Source of the DNA: Bacteroidales bacterium
GTDB lineage: Bacteria > Bacteroidota > Bacteroidia > Bacteroidales > UBA932
Reading direction: 5' to 3'
DNA length: 57,341 nt
Assembly: GCA_012839605.1 (NCBI GenBank)
Contig: DUNA01000067.1
Location: 1 to 57,341, forward strand
The notes under the pieces were generated by a model that was not told the DNA's origin, ran no database searches, and saw only the letters and a list, made by a program, of their open reading frames with translations. This document shows positions 14,881 through 23,881 of the stretch, in pieces. A program made the translations under genes and the position numbers. Position 1 is the first letter of the stretch. The number at the start of each line of letters is the position of its first letter.

Positions 14881-16699
14881 TAAACTGTGTAAGGGCTTCT
14901 CCTTTTAACAGATTGTTGGCCAATAGGGCCAAATCGCACACTTGGCTAACCAATTTTTCGTCTTTTGATTCACGGATACGTTCCACAAGCGGATGCTTGA
15001 GGTTGACTACCAGATTGTACGATTCCGGCATGGTACCCATAAAATTCATGCCTCCGCCCAAGGCGCTCATTTCACGGTAACGGCGCATCCATTCTCCCTG
15101 CGTGATGAGAACGGGCAGTTGTTGTTCGTCCATGTTCTCAAAAGCAACGGTGAATGTGACGTCTTTGGGGAGGGCTTCCGTGAATAATTCTTGCAATTCT
15201 TTTTCTTCTTCTTCCTTTAAATCGGGTTTGCTTGCTTCTTCTTTCAAGATGAGCCTTTCCGGTGTATCTGCATCTACACGAACAAAGCGTGTGTTTTTCA
15301 TTTTCGATTCCAGCAAATTCACAAAGTGGGCTACCAAGGGTGAATCCAATAACAGAACATCGTACCCTTTGGCTTTGGCGGCTTCTATATAGGAATATTG
15401 CTCTTCTGCGTGTGTGGCATACAAGTACACCAAATTCTTGTCTTTGTCTTTCTGGTTGGGCTCAATGAGGGTAGCGTATTCGTCAAAACTCAAATATTTG
15501 CTATCTGTGTTTTTGAGCAAAGCAAATTTTTTGGCCCTATCGTAGAATTTTTCTTCCGTCATCATTCCGTACTCTATGAAAAGCTTCAGGTTATCCCATT
15601 TTTCTTCCAGGGCGGGCCTGTCGTTTTTAAAGATTTCTTCCAAGCGATCGGCTACTTTTCGTGTAATGTGAGCGGAAATTTTCTTTACGTTGGAATCACT
15701 CTGTAAATAACTGCGCGACACGTTCAGAGGAATGTCCGGAGAGTCCAGCACACCGTGTAATAAGGTAAGAAAATCCGGGACAATGTTTTCTATATTGTCC
15801 GTTACAAACACTTGGTTGCTGTACAATTGGATCTTGTTACGTGTTACTTCCAAACGGTCTTTGATTTTTGGGAAATAGAGCACTCCGGTAAGTTTGAAAG
15901 GGTAGTCCACGTTTAAATGAATCCAGAAGAGCGGTTCTTCTGCCATGGGATAGAGCTTGTTGTAGAACTCTTTGTAGTCTTCGTCTTTCAAGTCAACCGG
16001 CTTCCTTGTCCATAACGGCTTGACATCGTTTACTATTCTGTCTTTATCCAGCTCTATTTCTTTGCCGTCTTTCCATTCTTTTTCTTTACCAAAAGCTATC
16101 TCTACAGGTAAGAAACTGCAGTACTTGCGCAGCAATTCGTTGATTTTGTACTCTTCAGCGTACGATTTGTGTTCCGCGTACAAATGAAGGACGATATCGG
16201 TACCTCTGTCTTCTTTTTCAACAGATTCCATGGTGTACTCCGGGGTGCCTTTACACGTCCACTTGACAGCCTCGGCTCCTTCTTTCCAGGATTTTGTGAT
16301 AATCTCTACTTTTTTGGCCACCATAAAACTGGAATAAAATCCAAGTCCAAAGTGGCCTATGATACCGGCTTCTTGGTCTTTGTATTTTTCAAGAAATTCT
16401 CCGGCACTGGAAAAAGCAATCTGGTTGATGTATTTGTCCACTTCGTCTGCCGTCATGCCAATGCCTCTGTCAGATATGGTAATGGTAGATGCATCGGGAT
16501 TGGCATGAACACGAATGGTGACATCTCCCAGTTCGCCTTTGAATTCTCCTTTGGCCGCCAGCGTTTTCATTTTTTGCGTGGCGTCTACAGCGTTTGAAAT
16601 CAATTCTCTAAGGAAAATTTCATGGTCTGAATACAAAAATTTCTTGATAACGGGGAAAATGTCCTGTGTCGTAACTCCAATAGTTCCTTTATTTTTCAT
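14852..16699 (-). CDS. htpG: Molecular chaperone HtpG (Hsp90)
   Basis: 615 residues from the ATG at 16699; the longer frame adds ten residues not typical of the family. The N-terminal ATPase domain has EIFLRELISNAVDA, DRGIGMT and GHFGLGFYSSFMV; the middle domain has YFPKIKDRL and LNVSRSYLQSD; a dimerisation domain follows. Cytoplasmic ATP-driven chaperone. It stands alone on the minus strand. Its 3' end forms part of the shared terminator stem. An imperfect promoter box (GACATTTG) lies about 30 nt before the start. Confidence 0.97.
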   Translation of the reverse strand: MKNKGTIGVTTQDIFPVIKKFLYSDHEIFLRELISNAVDATQKMKTLAAKGEFKGELGDVTIRVHANPDASTITISDRGIGMTADEVDKYINQIAFSSAGEFLEKYKDQEAGIIGHFGLGFYSSFMVAKKVEIITKSWKEGAEAVKWTCKGTPEYTMESVEKEDRGTDIVLHLYAEHKSYAEEYKINELLRKYCSFLPVEIAFGKEKEWKDGKEIELDKDRIVNDVKPLWTRKPVDLKDEDYKEFYNKLYPMAEEPLFWIHLNVDYPFKLTGVLYFPKIKDRLEVTRNKIQLYSNQVFVTDNIENIVPDFLTLLHGVLDSPDIPLNVSRSYLQSDSNVKKISAHITRKVADRLEEIFKNDRPALEEKWDNLKLFIEYGMMTEEKFYDRAKKFALLKNTDSKYLSFDEYATLIEPNQKDKDKNLVYLYATHAEEQYSYIEAAKAKGYDVLLLDSPLVAHFVNLLESKMKNTRFVRVDADTPERLILKEEASKPDLKEEEEKELQELFTEALPKDVTFTVAFENMDEQQLPVLITQGEWMRRYREMSALGGGMNFMGTMPESYNLVVNLKHPLVERIRESKDEKLVSQVCDLALLANNLLKGEALTQFIKRSVDIIQ

Positions 16700-16763
16700 A
16701 GTTCTTGTTTTGTGATTGTGCAACCACAAATGTCAAAAACCATTCCAACACAGGATAGGCTGA

Positions 16764-19700
16764 CTATTTGTCAGTTTCAAAGAATTTTAGGCATTGTGTA
16801 ACCAATTCCAGTCTCTCTTCCGGAGTACGTAGGGTTTCCAGGGGAAATCCCAGCGTAATTACTTTGTAAGCTCCTTTCCAGGCTACTCCGGCACTTAGGC
16901 GATTCTCTGCGTATCTGAATACGGTATATGCGTCTTCTACTGCCGGTTCAAAAGCATCGGGAGCTACACAGGGGTAGACTACCGTATTGGGTTCTGCATA
17001 AAATGTATACTTGGGATCCACTGGAATTTCCTTTGTATAAAATGCAGGGAAAGGGTTGGGAGCTATGACAACTTCTCCGCTCTTTGCAGCTCTGTTCGTT
17101 CTGTGCCTTATTTTCAATACGTCTTGTGCAAAACGCTGGGCCACTGTATCGGCAAGCGGTCCTTCCCACAAGTCGGTTGTCAGGTGGGATCCTGTTATCA
17201 ATACATTGCCTCCCTTTTGTGTATAAAGGGAAAGGGCGTGTTGCAAAGAAGACGGAAAAACGGCAAAATCTGCCTGTTCTTCAGGCACTCCTGCATGAAG
17301 GACTTTTTTCTGATTGCCTAAAATGACATTTACGGCGTACGCATCTGTTTCTTTTTCCGTAAAGGCTTCCAGACTGTACGTTACGTAGCTGTATCCGTTT
17401 TGAGCAAAACCTATTCCGTGAATGAGCGGGTAATCAAACGTATTTCCTGGCAGAACGGCCTTTTCCCAGTCGGCATGGCTGGCACCAAAGCCGGGGGCGT
17501 CGTCATGGGCCCACGGCCGTTTGCGACGAAATTCAAATTGCGGACCTGTATAAGCAATATCTCTTATGTAAGGCACTCCGTAGTCCAGGGGATCGTGAAA
17601 ACCGGCAAACAACGTATCTTCCGAAGCAAAACTTTCCGGACCGGAAACTCTGGTAAATCCGTTGACAATAAGTATTTTACCCTTCTCTTGTGGGGCTTGG
17701 TAGAGGCTGACCGTTTCTGAAGAAAAACTTTCTCCTCCTTTGTTAACGGCAGCAACTTTGTAACTGTAATGGACACCCGGTTCTATGGGCAATTCCAGAC
17801 TGTTGTCTTTGATGTACATGCCTTTAGTAAACGCTTGGTCTGTATTTCCTTTTCTTACATAGACCATGTATCCGTCGGGAACTGCCGTAGGTTCCAAGAC
17901 GTCTTCTGTGGGTTTCCAGCTTAAAAGGGCTGTTCCCGGCTGTTTAATGTCTGCTGACAGTGCGCGTACGGGAAGGGGTTGTACGACATAGGGGAGGCCC
18001 TTGGAATGGCTTAAATAGCGTAATATCCCCTTATAAATGGCTCTGCTGGCTGTGAATCGGAAGCGAGGATCCAATCCAAAACGCATATCGGCAAAGTTTT
18101 GATGCGACAGCAACTCCAAAAGCATGCTTGGAACTTGTGCGGAGCGGCTTTCTGCATAGGAACGGTTCCAAATTCCGCGTCTTGTCCAATCGGGATTCCA
18201 TGTTTGCCGGATATCGTTCACAATTTGTGTTTGCACAATATCTGTCAAATCTCTGGAAGTCAATCTTGTTTGCCCTGTTGGTAACAATTCTGTACCGTCA
18301 CTGTCTCTGGTGTAAATGGCTAAGGTGCCAATGATACTGTCATTGAAGGTTACACCTGCATCGGTATGAAAAGCCAGTGAAAGGTCAATCGGTATATGTA
18401 AACCGGGGTTTTGCGGATACTTTTCCGAACCTCCGGTCAAGGTGTTTACCCAGCGTCCTCTTGATGAAAAATCGTCGTTGTAATCGTGTTCTCCTTCGTT
18501 ATACGTGTACACAGAATCAGCAAACCCGGCCCATTGCAGCCAGTAGCGGGAACCTTCCGTAAAACGCGGGTATTGGCTGGTAACGGGCGGTATTTCTATG
18601 TTTCCGTAGGAAGCCAATACAGACGTGTCTTGTACAAACCGGCCTATGTTGCCCATACCACCGCCAAATTTCACGGCATCGGCGGTGACCACAGCTTGTA
18701 TTTCTTGGCTTTCATTGGAAAGCGTCACCCGGCCTTCCATATGTTTGCCTTCGTCAAAGAGGAAGGTACCCAGATAAATCCAGGTGCCTCCGCCCATTTG
18801 TTGGTTGACCTTAAACACATCCGATCCGCCTTTGTGGTATACGGTATACCGCGCGTCTCGGGTGCTTTCCGGCAAACTGGCATAAGATACGTATACGGCA
18901 TATGTACCTGCCTCCGGTATAGTGGGAACCCAGTGAGCATAAGCCGGTTGCATAGATGCTTTTCCACTCAATTTGGGGTTGTGTGTGATGATGCGGCGGT
19001 ACGTACCCATTCTAAACGGGTTGTCGTAGTTTGTATACACTTCTTTTTTATGGGCAAAACCACGAGAGTCTTTTTCGTCCGTACGCCATATGTACGTTCC
19101 CGATTGCTCGCTGTATCCGCTCCAAGGACTGTCATTGTCTACCACGACTTCGTGTGTTTGCGTATCTCTTTCACGCGGCAACAGTACATAGGCTCCGGCA
19201 TTCTCCAGCATAGGCACCAGGAAAGGAATGACATAAGACATGGTATACAGGTCTTCCACCGTTTGAAAAAGGCGGGCTCTTTGCCATTGCCATCGGGCGT
19301 GTTTTTGTTCGTAGTACAAACCGTGGCTGTGCCAAAGGGCAATGTGGTTGTTTTGCAATCCGTTGGTGATATCAAACGGCTGTTCTTCTTTTGTTACCAA
19401 CGGCGTGGGACCTATATCGGGCCATTTGTGTCTGTTTCGTTTGCGTCTGTCTCTCTTTTGCTGTTCTTGGGCTTGAAGTTTCAATGTATTGATGGAAGCT
19501 TGCCTGTCTTCCAGTTTTTGTTGCAAGGCTACTTCTTTCGGTGTTCCCACTTTGGCACTGCGTTTGGCCAATTTTTTTTTGTTGACGGCCACAGCTGCAG
19601 CATGGTCTTTTTTGTTTTTCTCTATCTGACTCTTGGTCAGGGGGGTATAGCTGCTTTTGTACATGTCCGGGACGAGCTCTTCCAAGTCTTTCCCGTCCGT

Positions 19701-20030
19701 TCGTATCTGCAGTTCGTAAGGTTTGAATCGTTCCGGCAGAAAATGCCTGATGGTCTGCTTGACTTGTTGTATTTTTTCATCTCTCATGGGATAATCGGCC
19801 ATCCCATTCGTAAATTTGAAAGAGAGTATTCGTTTTTGTTCGTTGGCGTGTATGCTTCTGATATTGATTCTTGCAGCTCGCATGACACCGTCGGAAAGGA
19901 CGCTCTGCAATGAGTCTGTCATCATTTTGGCTGTTGTGCTATCCGGAAGGGGATAAAAAGAGCGATTCTGTGCCGGTAAGGATATCATAAAATACATGAA
20001 AACCAGCAACAAAGTGGTACGTTTTTTCAT
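16764..20030 (-). CDS. Secreted N-acetylmuramoyl-L-alanine amidase-like protein with inserted golvesin-like domain and Fn3 domain
   Basis: 1088 residues from the ATG at 20030, with a signal peptide ending near LPAQ. Residues about 25-220 hold a charged, coiled-coil-like stretch (KKKLAKRSAKV, RDRRKRNRHK). Next comes the first half of an amidase_3-like domain (IALWHSHGLYYE; YVLLPRERD), then a golvesin C-terminal-like beta domain (about 300-460: WVPTIPEAGTYAVYVSY; TWIYLGTFLFDEG). The second amidase half follows (LSLAFHTDAG; SMLLELLSHQNFADM), then a fibronectin type III domain (about 690-790) and a C-terminal domain of unknown type. The putative zinc ligands are thus split across the inserted domain. 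It may cut peptidoglycan or another glycan-linked amide. Similar Bacteroidetes proteins are often labelled xanthan lyase, which is not supported here. Confidence 0.7.
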   Translation of the reverse strand: MKKRTTLLLVFMYFMISLPAQNRSFYPLPDSTTAKMMTDSLQSVLSDGVMRAARINIRSIHANEQKRILSFKFTNGMADYPMRDEKIQQVKQTIRHFLPERFKPYELQIRTDGKDLEELVPDMYKSSYTPLTKSQIEKNKKDHAAAVAVNKKKLAKRSAKVGTPKEVALQQKLEDRQASINTLKLQAQEQQKRDRRKRNRHKWPDIGPTPLVTKEEQPFDITNGLQNNHIALWHSHGLYYEQKHARWQWQRARLFQTVEDLYTMSYVIPFLVPMLENAGAYVLLPRERDTQTHEVVVDNDSPWSGYSEQSGTYIWRTDEKDSRGFAHKKEVYTNYDNPFRMGTYRRIITHNPKLSGKASMQPAYAHWVPTIPEAGTYAVYVSYASLPESTRDARYTVYHKGGSDVFKVNQQMGGGTWIYLGTFLFDEGKHMEGRVTLSNESQEIQAVVTADAVKFGGGMGNIGRFVQDTSVLASYGNIEIPPVTSQYPRFTEGSRYWLQWAGFADSVYTYNEGEHDYNDDFSSRGRWVNTLTGGSEKYPQNPGLHIPIDLSLAFHTDAGVTFNDSIIGTLAIYTRDSDGTELLPTGQTRLTSRDLTDIVQTQIVNDIRQTWNPDWTRRGIWNRSYAESRSAQVPSMLLELLSHQNFADMRFGLDPRFRFTASRAIYKGILRYLSHSKGLPYVVQPLPVRALSADIKQPGTALLSWKPTEDVLEPTAVPDGYMVYVRKGNTDQAFTKGMYIKDNSLELPIEPGVHYSYKVAAVNKGGESFSSETVSLYQAPQEKGKILIVNGFTRVSGPESFASEDTLFAGFHDPLDYGVPYIRDIAYTGPQFEFRRKRPWAHDDAPGFGASHADWEKAVLPGNTFDYPLIHGIGFAQNGYSYVTYSLEAFTEKETDAYAVNVILGNQKKVLHAGVPEEQADFAVFPSSLQHALSLYTQKGGNVLITGSHLTTDLWEGPLADTVAQRFAQDVLKIRHRTNRAAKSGEVVIAPNPFPAFYTKEIPVDPKYTFYAEPNTVVYPCVAPDAFEPAVEDAYTVFRYAENRLSAGVAWKGAYKVITLGFPLETLRTPEERLELVTQCLKFFETDK

Positions 20031-20051
20031 AATGATAAGATAAAGAAAGGA

Positions 20052-20068
20052 CAAATATAATAACTTTG
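20052..20068. promoter_or_regulatory. Overlapping divergent TAnnTTTG boxes
   Basis: Minus strand TATATTTG (20052-20059) lies 21 nt before the amidase ATG at 20030. Plus strand TAACTTTG (20061-20068) lies 5 nt before the ATG at 20074. With 1 bp between the boxes, both promoters can hardly be used at the same time. Confidence 0.65.
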
Positions 20069-20073
20069 CCTTC

Positions 20074-21210
20074 ATGAAACTACGTAGATCATTTTGGTTT
20101 TTGAGCTTCAGCTTACTGGTGTTGTTGCTCTTCAGGCTGTTCCCGGCATTGATGGACGCCGTTTACAGCCGTTTTCTATATCGGTACGCAGCACAGGGCA
20201 TATCGTGGGTTATGGCTCTCTTGCCTTTTTCTCTTGCCGAGTTGCTGTTGTTGCTTTTGGTGGTTTTCCTTCTTTTTTCCTTCATCAAAGTCTGTGTGCT
20301 GCTTGTTACAAAACCCTTCAAGCATGTGGGACGCCTGTGTGCAAAGTGGTTTTACGGTGTGGTGGTAGGAGCGGTATATGCAATATCAGTTTTCATTCTT
20401 ACTTGCGGGGTGCATTACCACAGAGTGCCTTTGGAAGAGCATTTGAAATACCCCGATGAATACGCCACAGCAGAGGAATTGTTGGCTTTGGCTGATTATT
20501 TGGTGCAAGAAGTGAACAGCGCGGCTACATACACCAGGCGGAACTTGGAAGGAGACATGGTGCCGGATTTGACGTTTGATGGGTATAAAAAGGAAATAGA
20601 CAGAGCGTATGACTCTTTGGAACAATCCACAGGCCTGGTCGTAGGCGGTAGGTTTCCGGCCACAAAACCTTTTGTGGCTTCGCGTTTGATGTCCTATGCG
20701 TATTTGAGCGGTTTCTTTTTCCCTTGGACTCTGGAAGCCAACATAAATAAAGATGTGCCTGTATTTCGTATGCCGGCCATTATGGCACACGAACAAGCAC
20801 ACGTCCGAGGTTTTATGAGAGAAAATGAAGCCAACTTTTTAACGTACTTGTTGGCTCGCCATACACGTAGCGGAGATCTAAAATATTCGTGTTTGTTGCT
20901 GTCTTTCAATTACGTACTTAATGCACTGTATAAAGCTTCAGCAGAAGAACATAAAAAGGTACTGCAACAGCTTTCTCCGCGCGTCATGCACGATTTGCTT
21001 ACGGCACAAGAGTATTGGGAAAAATACAGGACATCTTTTGCAGAAACTTCCCAGAAAGTAAACAATGCTTATTTGAAAGCCAATGCACAGCAAGACGGGG
21101 TGGCCAGTTACGGGCGGGTAGTGGACCTGATGGTTCTGGATTTCAAAAGAAACGGTACAAAAGTGCAACAAAACACAGAACAATTCGTTTCTATAAGTGA
21201 GAGCACTTAA
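20074..21210 (+). CDS. DUF3810 family membrane protein with HExxH zinc motif
   Basis: 378 residues. Three hydrophobic segments lie near 8-26, 45-72 and 94-112, then a soluble domain. Residues 238-255 read AHEQAHVRGFMRENEANF: HEQAH (239-243) with a following ENE is the pattern of a zinc metallopeptidase helix, as in the DUF3810 family. The substrate is unknown; a role at the cell envelope is likely. The start is 5 nt behind the promoter box, so the message is probably near-leaderless. It heads a run of genes: sigma factor, anti-sigma-like protein, two GIN proteins and a dipeptidase. Confidence 0.75.
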   Translation: MKLRRSFWFLSFSLLVLLLFRLFPALMDAVYSRFLYRYAAQGISWVMALLPFSLAELLLLLLVVFLLFSFIKVCVLLVTKPFKHVGRLCAKWFYGVVVGAVYAISVFILTCGVHYHRVPLEEHLKYPDEYATAEELLALADYLVQEVNSAATYTRRNLEGDMVPDLTFDGYKKEIDRAYDSLEQSTGLVVGGRFPATKPFVASRLMSYAYLSGFFFPWTLEANINKDVPVFRMPAIMAHEQAHVRGFMRENEANFLTYLLARHTRSGDLKYSCLLLSFNYVLNALYKASAEEHKKVLQQLSPRVMHDLLTAQEYWEKYRTSFAETSQKVNNAYLKANAQQDGVASYGRVVDLMVLDFKRNGTKVQQNTEQFVSISEST

Positions 21211-21222
21211 TAAGCATTGACA

Positions 21223-21789
21223 ATGGATCAGTCCGCCCTTTACAGGGAATTCCATAAACCCATCTATTATACGTGTTTGCGGATATTGGGATCGCCTTTG
21301 GATGCAGAAGAATGTATGCATGATGCGTTTATCAAAGGATTTACTTCGGGAACATTCCGCTACATCAACAAAAAAGCTTTTTACGGTTGGGTCAAAAAAG
21401 TAGCTGTCAGAGGAGCCATCGATCGTCTTAGGTCTTTGGATTTCAAGAAAAACCTGGACGCTGAATCCATTGATAACACGAACGTTCTGAGAATTATTGA
21501 AAGTGAAAATACAACCAACAATAGGGCACACTACAACTCTGAGCAGGAGCGGATTCATCAAGTGGCTCTCATAAAAAAGGTATTGCAGACCATGCCGTCC
21601 GGATACCGTGTGGTTTTGAGCCTTTACTTGTTTGAAGGGTATGATTTTGAAGAGATTGCGCAAATTACAAAACGCAAACCGTCTTCTGTCAGAAGTGCAT
21701 ACAGCCGGGGAAGGCAAAGATTAATGGAAGAATTAAAAAAACATGGATGTTTTAAAGAATTTTATTCAGGAAAACAAGGCGTTGTTTGA
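21223..21789 (+). CDS. ECF-type RNA polymerase sigma factor
   Basis: 188 residues from the ATG at 21223 (12 bp after the previous gene; an in-frame TTG 6 bp earlier is less likely). Region 2 spans residues about 5-75, with LGSPLDAEECMHDAFIKGF and the DNA-melting/-10 part FYGWVKKVAVRGAIDRLR. Region 4 spans about 115-175, with MPSGYRVVLSLYLFEGYDFEEIAQI and a helix-turn-helix ending SVRSAYSRGRQRLMEEL. Its end overlaps the next gene by 47 bp, the usual arrangement for a sigma factor and its regulator. Likely targets are its own operon and envelope genes; no binding site was recognised. Confidence 0.88.
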   Translation: MDQSALYREFHKPIYYTCLRILGSPLDAEECMHDAFIKGFTSGTFRYINKKAFYGWVKKVAVRGAIDRLRSLDFKKNLDAESIDNTNVLRIIESENTTNNRAHYNSEQERIHQVALIKKVLQTMPSGYRVVLSLYLFEGYDFEEIAQITKRKPSSVRSAYSRGRQRLMEELKKHGCFKEFYSGKQGVV

Positions 21790-22213
21790 ACACGAAGATT
21801 TACCTGAAGGTCACGAACAACGGTTGTTGAAACGACAAAAAACAAGAAAGAGACAAAGGCTTATCTTTCTGATTAGTAGCACATCTGCAGCTTTAATTGT
21901 ATTAATGCTTACGGTAGGATTGTACAAAACTCAACCGTGTTTGACAGGCAGCGGAGCGTGTTATTACGCTCAAATAGTAAAATTGTCGGATCAAATAGAA
22001 CGAAGTATAGAACACTTGCCAGAGTTCAAGCAAAGGGAGATATTGATGAACATGTATTCCATCATGCCGCAATCGGATGTTGAATTTGAAAACATGCTGC
22101 CGATAGGCATAAGTAAGAAAGATATAAAACATTTAAATAAAGAGTATTATAAACGGTTATATGAAGGAATGGTAGAGATTGCTTCATTGACAAAACACCC
22201 CCATGATTTATGA
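21743..22213 (+). CDS. Single-pass membrane protein, probable anti-sigma factor
   Basis: 156 residues: a cytoplasmic N-terminus of about 38 residues rich in charged residues (RLLKRQKTRKRQR), one membrane span (about 40-61) and a short outer domain. Position and topology (47-bp overlap with the ECF sigma gene) point to a membrane anti-sigma factor. No zinc-binding anti-sigma motif (HxxxCxxC) is visible, so the family is not one that could be named. It ends in an ATGA overlap with the next gene. Confidence 0.6.
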   Translation: MDVLKNFIQENKALFEHEDLPEGHEQRLLKRQKTRKRQRLIFLISSTSAALIVLMLTVGLYKTQPCLTGSGACYYAQIVKLSDQIERSIEHLPEFKQREILMNMYSIMPQSDVEFENMLPIGISKKDIKHLNKEYYKRLYEGMVEIASLTKHPHDL

Positions 22214-23031
22214 AAAAATATGTAATAACGGCCCTCATTCTTTCCGTAAGCGTATGGATGGGAGCTATGGAGACTACTATACGCACGTATGAATTGGAAC
22301 CCTTTTCACACATAGACGCTTCTTTTTTGTACAAACTTGAAGTACGTAAAGGAAATTCCTACACAATGGAATTGGAAATACCTGAAGATCTGGTTCATGA
22401 GTTGACGGTGGGCGTGTCCGGAAATACCCTGAAATTGGGAATAACAAGAGAGTGGTGGCGTACGACTAAGAACGTCTTTCATAAAAGACATACCATAGTC
22501 GGTCGTATTACTCTACCTGAATTGGAAGGAGTTACGTTATCCAATGCAGCCGTATTGGTGGCCAAAGACGGCTTTATGCCGGCCAATTTTCAGATCAAAT
22601 TATCGGGAGCCTCGCATGCAGAAATACATGCCATCTCACATGCAGTAAATATTGACATGACAGGGGCTTCTGTATTAAAGATGAATGGATTGGCTACACA
22701 GACAAAAGCGTATGTCAACGGAGCGTCGTCTTTGAATTATTATCAAGAAACAAACAAAATGGACTTGCAAGCCTTGGGTGCTTCTTCTGTGATGTTGTAC
22801 GGTAGTTCCGTAACTATGGTTTTAAAAGCAGCGGGAGGGAGCAAAGTAAGAGCTTTTGATTTTGAAACGGAAGACATGACCGTAAGGTGTTCCGGGGCTT
22901 CTACAGCGGAAATTTTCGTGAAAGGTACTATAAGTGCTACATCTGTAGGTGCTTCTGTAATCAGGGTTAAAGGCAACCCTGTGTATTCCAAATCCTCAAC
23001 CAAAGGCGCCTCCATCATTAAATCTCTATAA
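22210..23031 (+). CDS. GIN-domain (DUF2807) secreted protein 1
   Basis: 273 residues with a signal peptide (about 1-19). The rest is a repetitive beta structure with GAS-type turns about every 18-25 residues (SGASHAEIHA, TGASVLKMNG, NGASSLNYY, LGASSVMLYG, SGASTAEIFV, VGASVIRVKG, KGASIIKSL), as in head-GIN-domain auto-transporter-like proteins of Bacteroidetes. Probably periplasmic or surface; function unknown. It overlaps the anti-sigma gene by ATGA and precedes a paralog, so both are likely under the ECF sigma factor. Confidence 0.75.
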   Translation: MKKYVITALILSVSVWMGAMETTIRTYELEPFSHIDASFLYKLEVRKGNSYTMELEIPEDLVHELTVGVSGNTLKLGITREWWRTTKNVFHKRHTIVGRITLPELEGVTLSNAAVLVAKDGFMPANFQIKLSGASHAEIHAISHAVNIDMTGASVLKMNGLATQTKAYVNGASSLNYYQETNKMDLQALGASSVMLYGSSVTMVLKAAGGSKVRAFDFETEDMTVRCSGASTAEIFVKGTISATSVGASVIRVKGNPVYSKSSTKGASIIKSL

Positions 23032-23034
23032 ATC

Positions 23035-23874
23035 ATGAAAAAATCATCCATTATCATTTTGTTGGCCCTGTTTGCACTTCCGTTGCAAGCACAGAAGGGT
23101 ACTCCTGAAAAGAGGGATTTTCAGGTGGCACATTTTTCCGGAATACAAGCTTCCGATATTGTTCAGGTGGTGGTGGAGAAAGCAGATGAATATGCTCTTT
23201 CCATAGAAACGCCTCCCGAAATATTCAAATACCTGGATGTACAAGTACGCGATGGAATTCTTCGCATAGGCTTGATAAGGGGAGAGTTGCCAAGGTCTAT
23301 ACAGAAGAAATATAGAGATTTAGAGGTTTTATGTAAAGTGAAACTTAAGGAGTTGGATTGGCTTCAAACCAGCGGAGTTGCCAAGATACACGTACGCGAT
23401 CCTTTCCGCACAAACAAAATGAAAATTGAATTGTCGGGCGTGTCCCAGGTAGATGTTAAGAACGTAGACTGCAACGAATTGTCTGTAGAAATATCGGGGG
23501 TGTCGGAACTCACCTTCTACGGCAAGACAGAAGAACTTCGTTCAGAGGTCAGCGGTGCTTCCAAAGCATACTTTTACCTGGAAGGAAAAACCATTACCTT
23601 TGCCAACGTGGAAATCAGCGGTACCGGTAGGACTACCATAGAAGGAGACGCCATCAGGGCGTTGTTGAATATGAGTGGAACGAGTGAATTTGAAGGAGCG
23701 CGCTTTCAGGTAGAAACTATGAAAGCCGGTGTCAGCGGAGTTTCCAGAGCGCGGGTTCACGTGACGGGCTCACTGGATCCAACACTATCGGGTGCTTCAA
23801 AATTGTATTACAACAGAAACGCCCTTTTGAGGAATGTGAATATAAGCGGCGCTTCCAAACTGAACTATTATTAA
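23035..23874 (+). CDS. GIN-domain (DUF2807) secreted protein 2
   Basis: 279 residues, signal peptide ending about LPLQAQ. Same repetitive architecture as the gene before it, with turns of the form SGVS/SGAS/SGTS (SGVSQVDVKN, SGVSELTFYG, SGASKAYFYL, SGTSEFEGA, SGVSRARVHV, SGASKLYYN, SGASKLNYY). The two proteins probably arose by duplication and then diverged: the first uses GAS turns nearly throughout, the second mixes GVS, GTS and GAS. Only 3 bp separate them. Function unknown; a surface or periplasmic beta-helix is likely. Confidence 0.75.
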   Translation: MKKSSIIILLALFALPLQAQKGTPEKRDFQVAHFSGIQASDIVQVVVEKADEYALSIETPPEIFKYLDVQVRDGILRIGLIRGELPRSIQKKYRDLEVLCKVKLKELDWLQTSGVAKIHVRDPFRTNKMKIELSGVSQVDVKNVDCNELSVEISGVSELTFYGKTEELRSEVSGASKAYFYLEGKTITFANVEISGTGRTTIEGDAIRALLNMSGTSEFEGARFQVETMKAGVSGVSRARVHVTGSLDPTLSGASKLYYNRNALLRNVNISGASKLNYY

Positions 23875-23881
23875 AACCCAT

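Noticed and set aside
18486-19913. 475-codon open frame on the plus strand, antisense to the amidase/golvesin gene
   Set aside because: It lacks any domain pattern and is rich in Phe, Val and Tyr, as expected from the complement of a real gene. The minus-strand frame has clear domains and a signal peptide.
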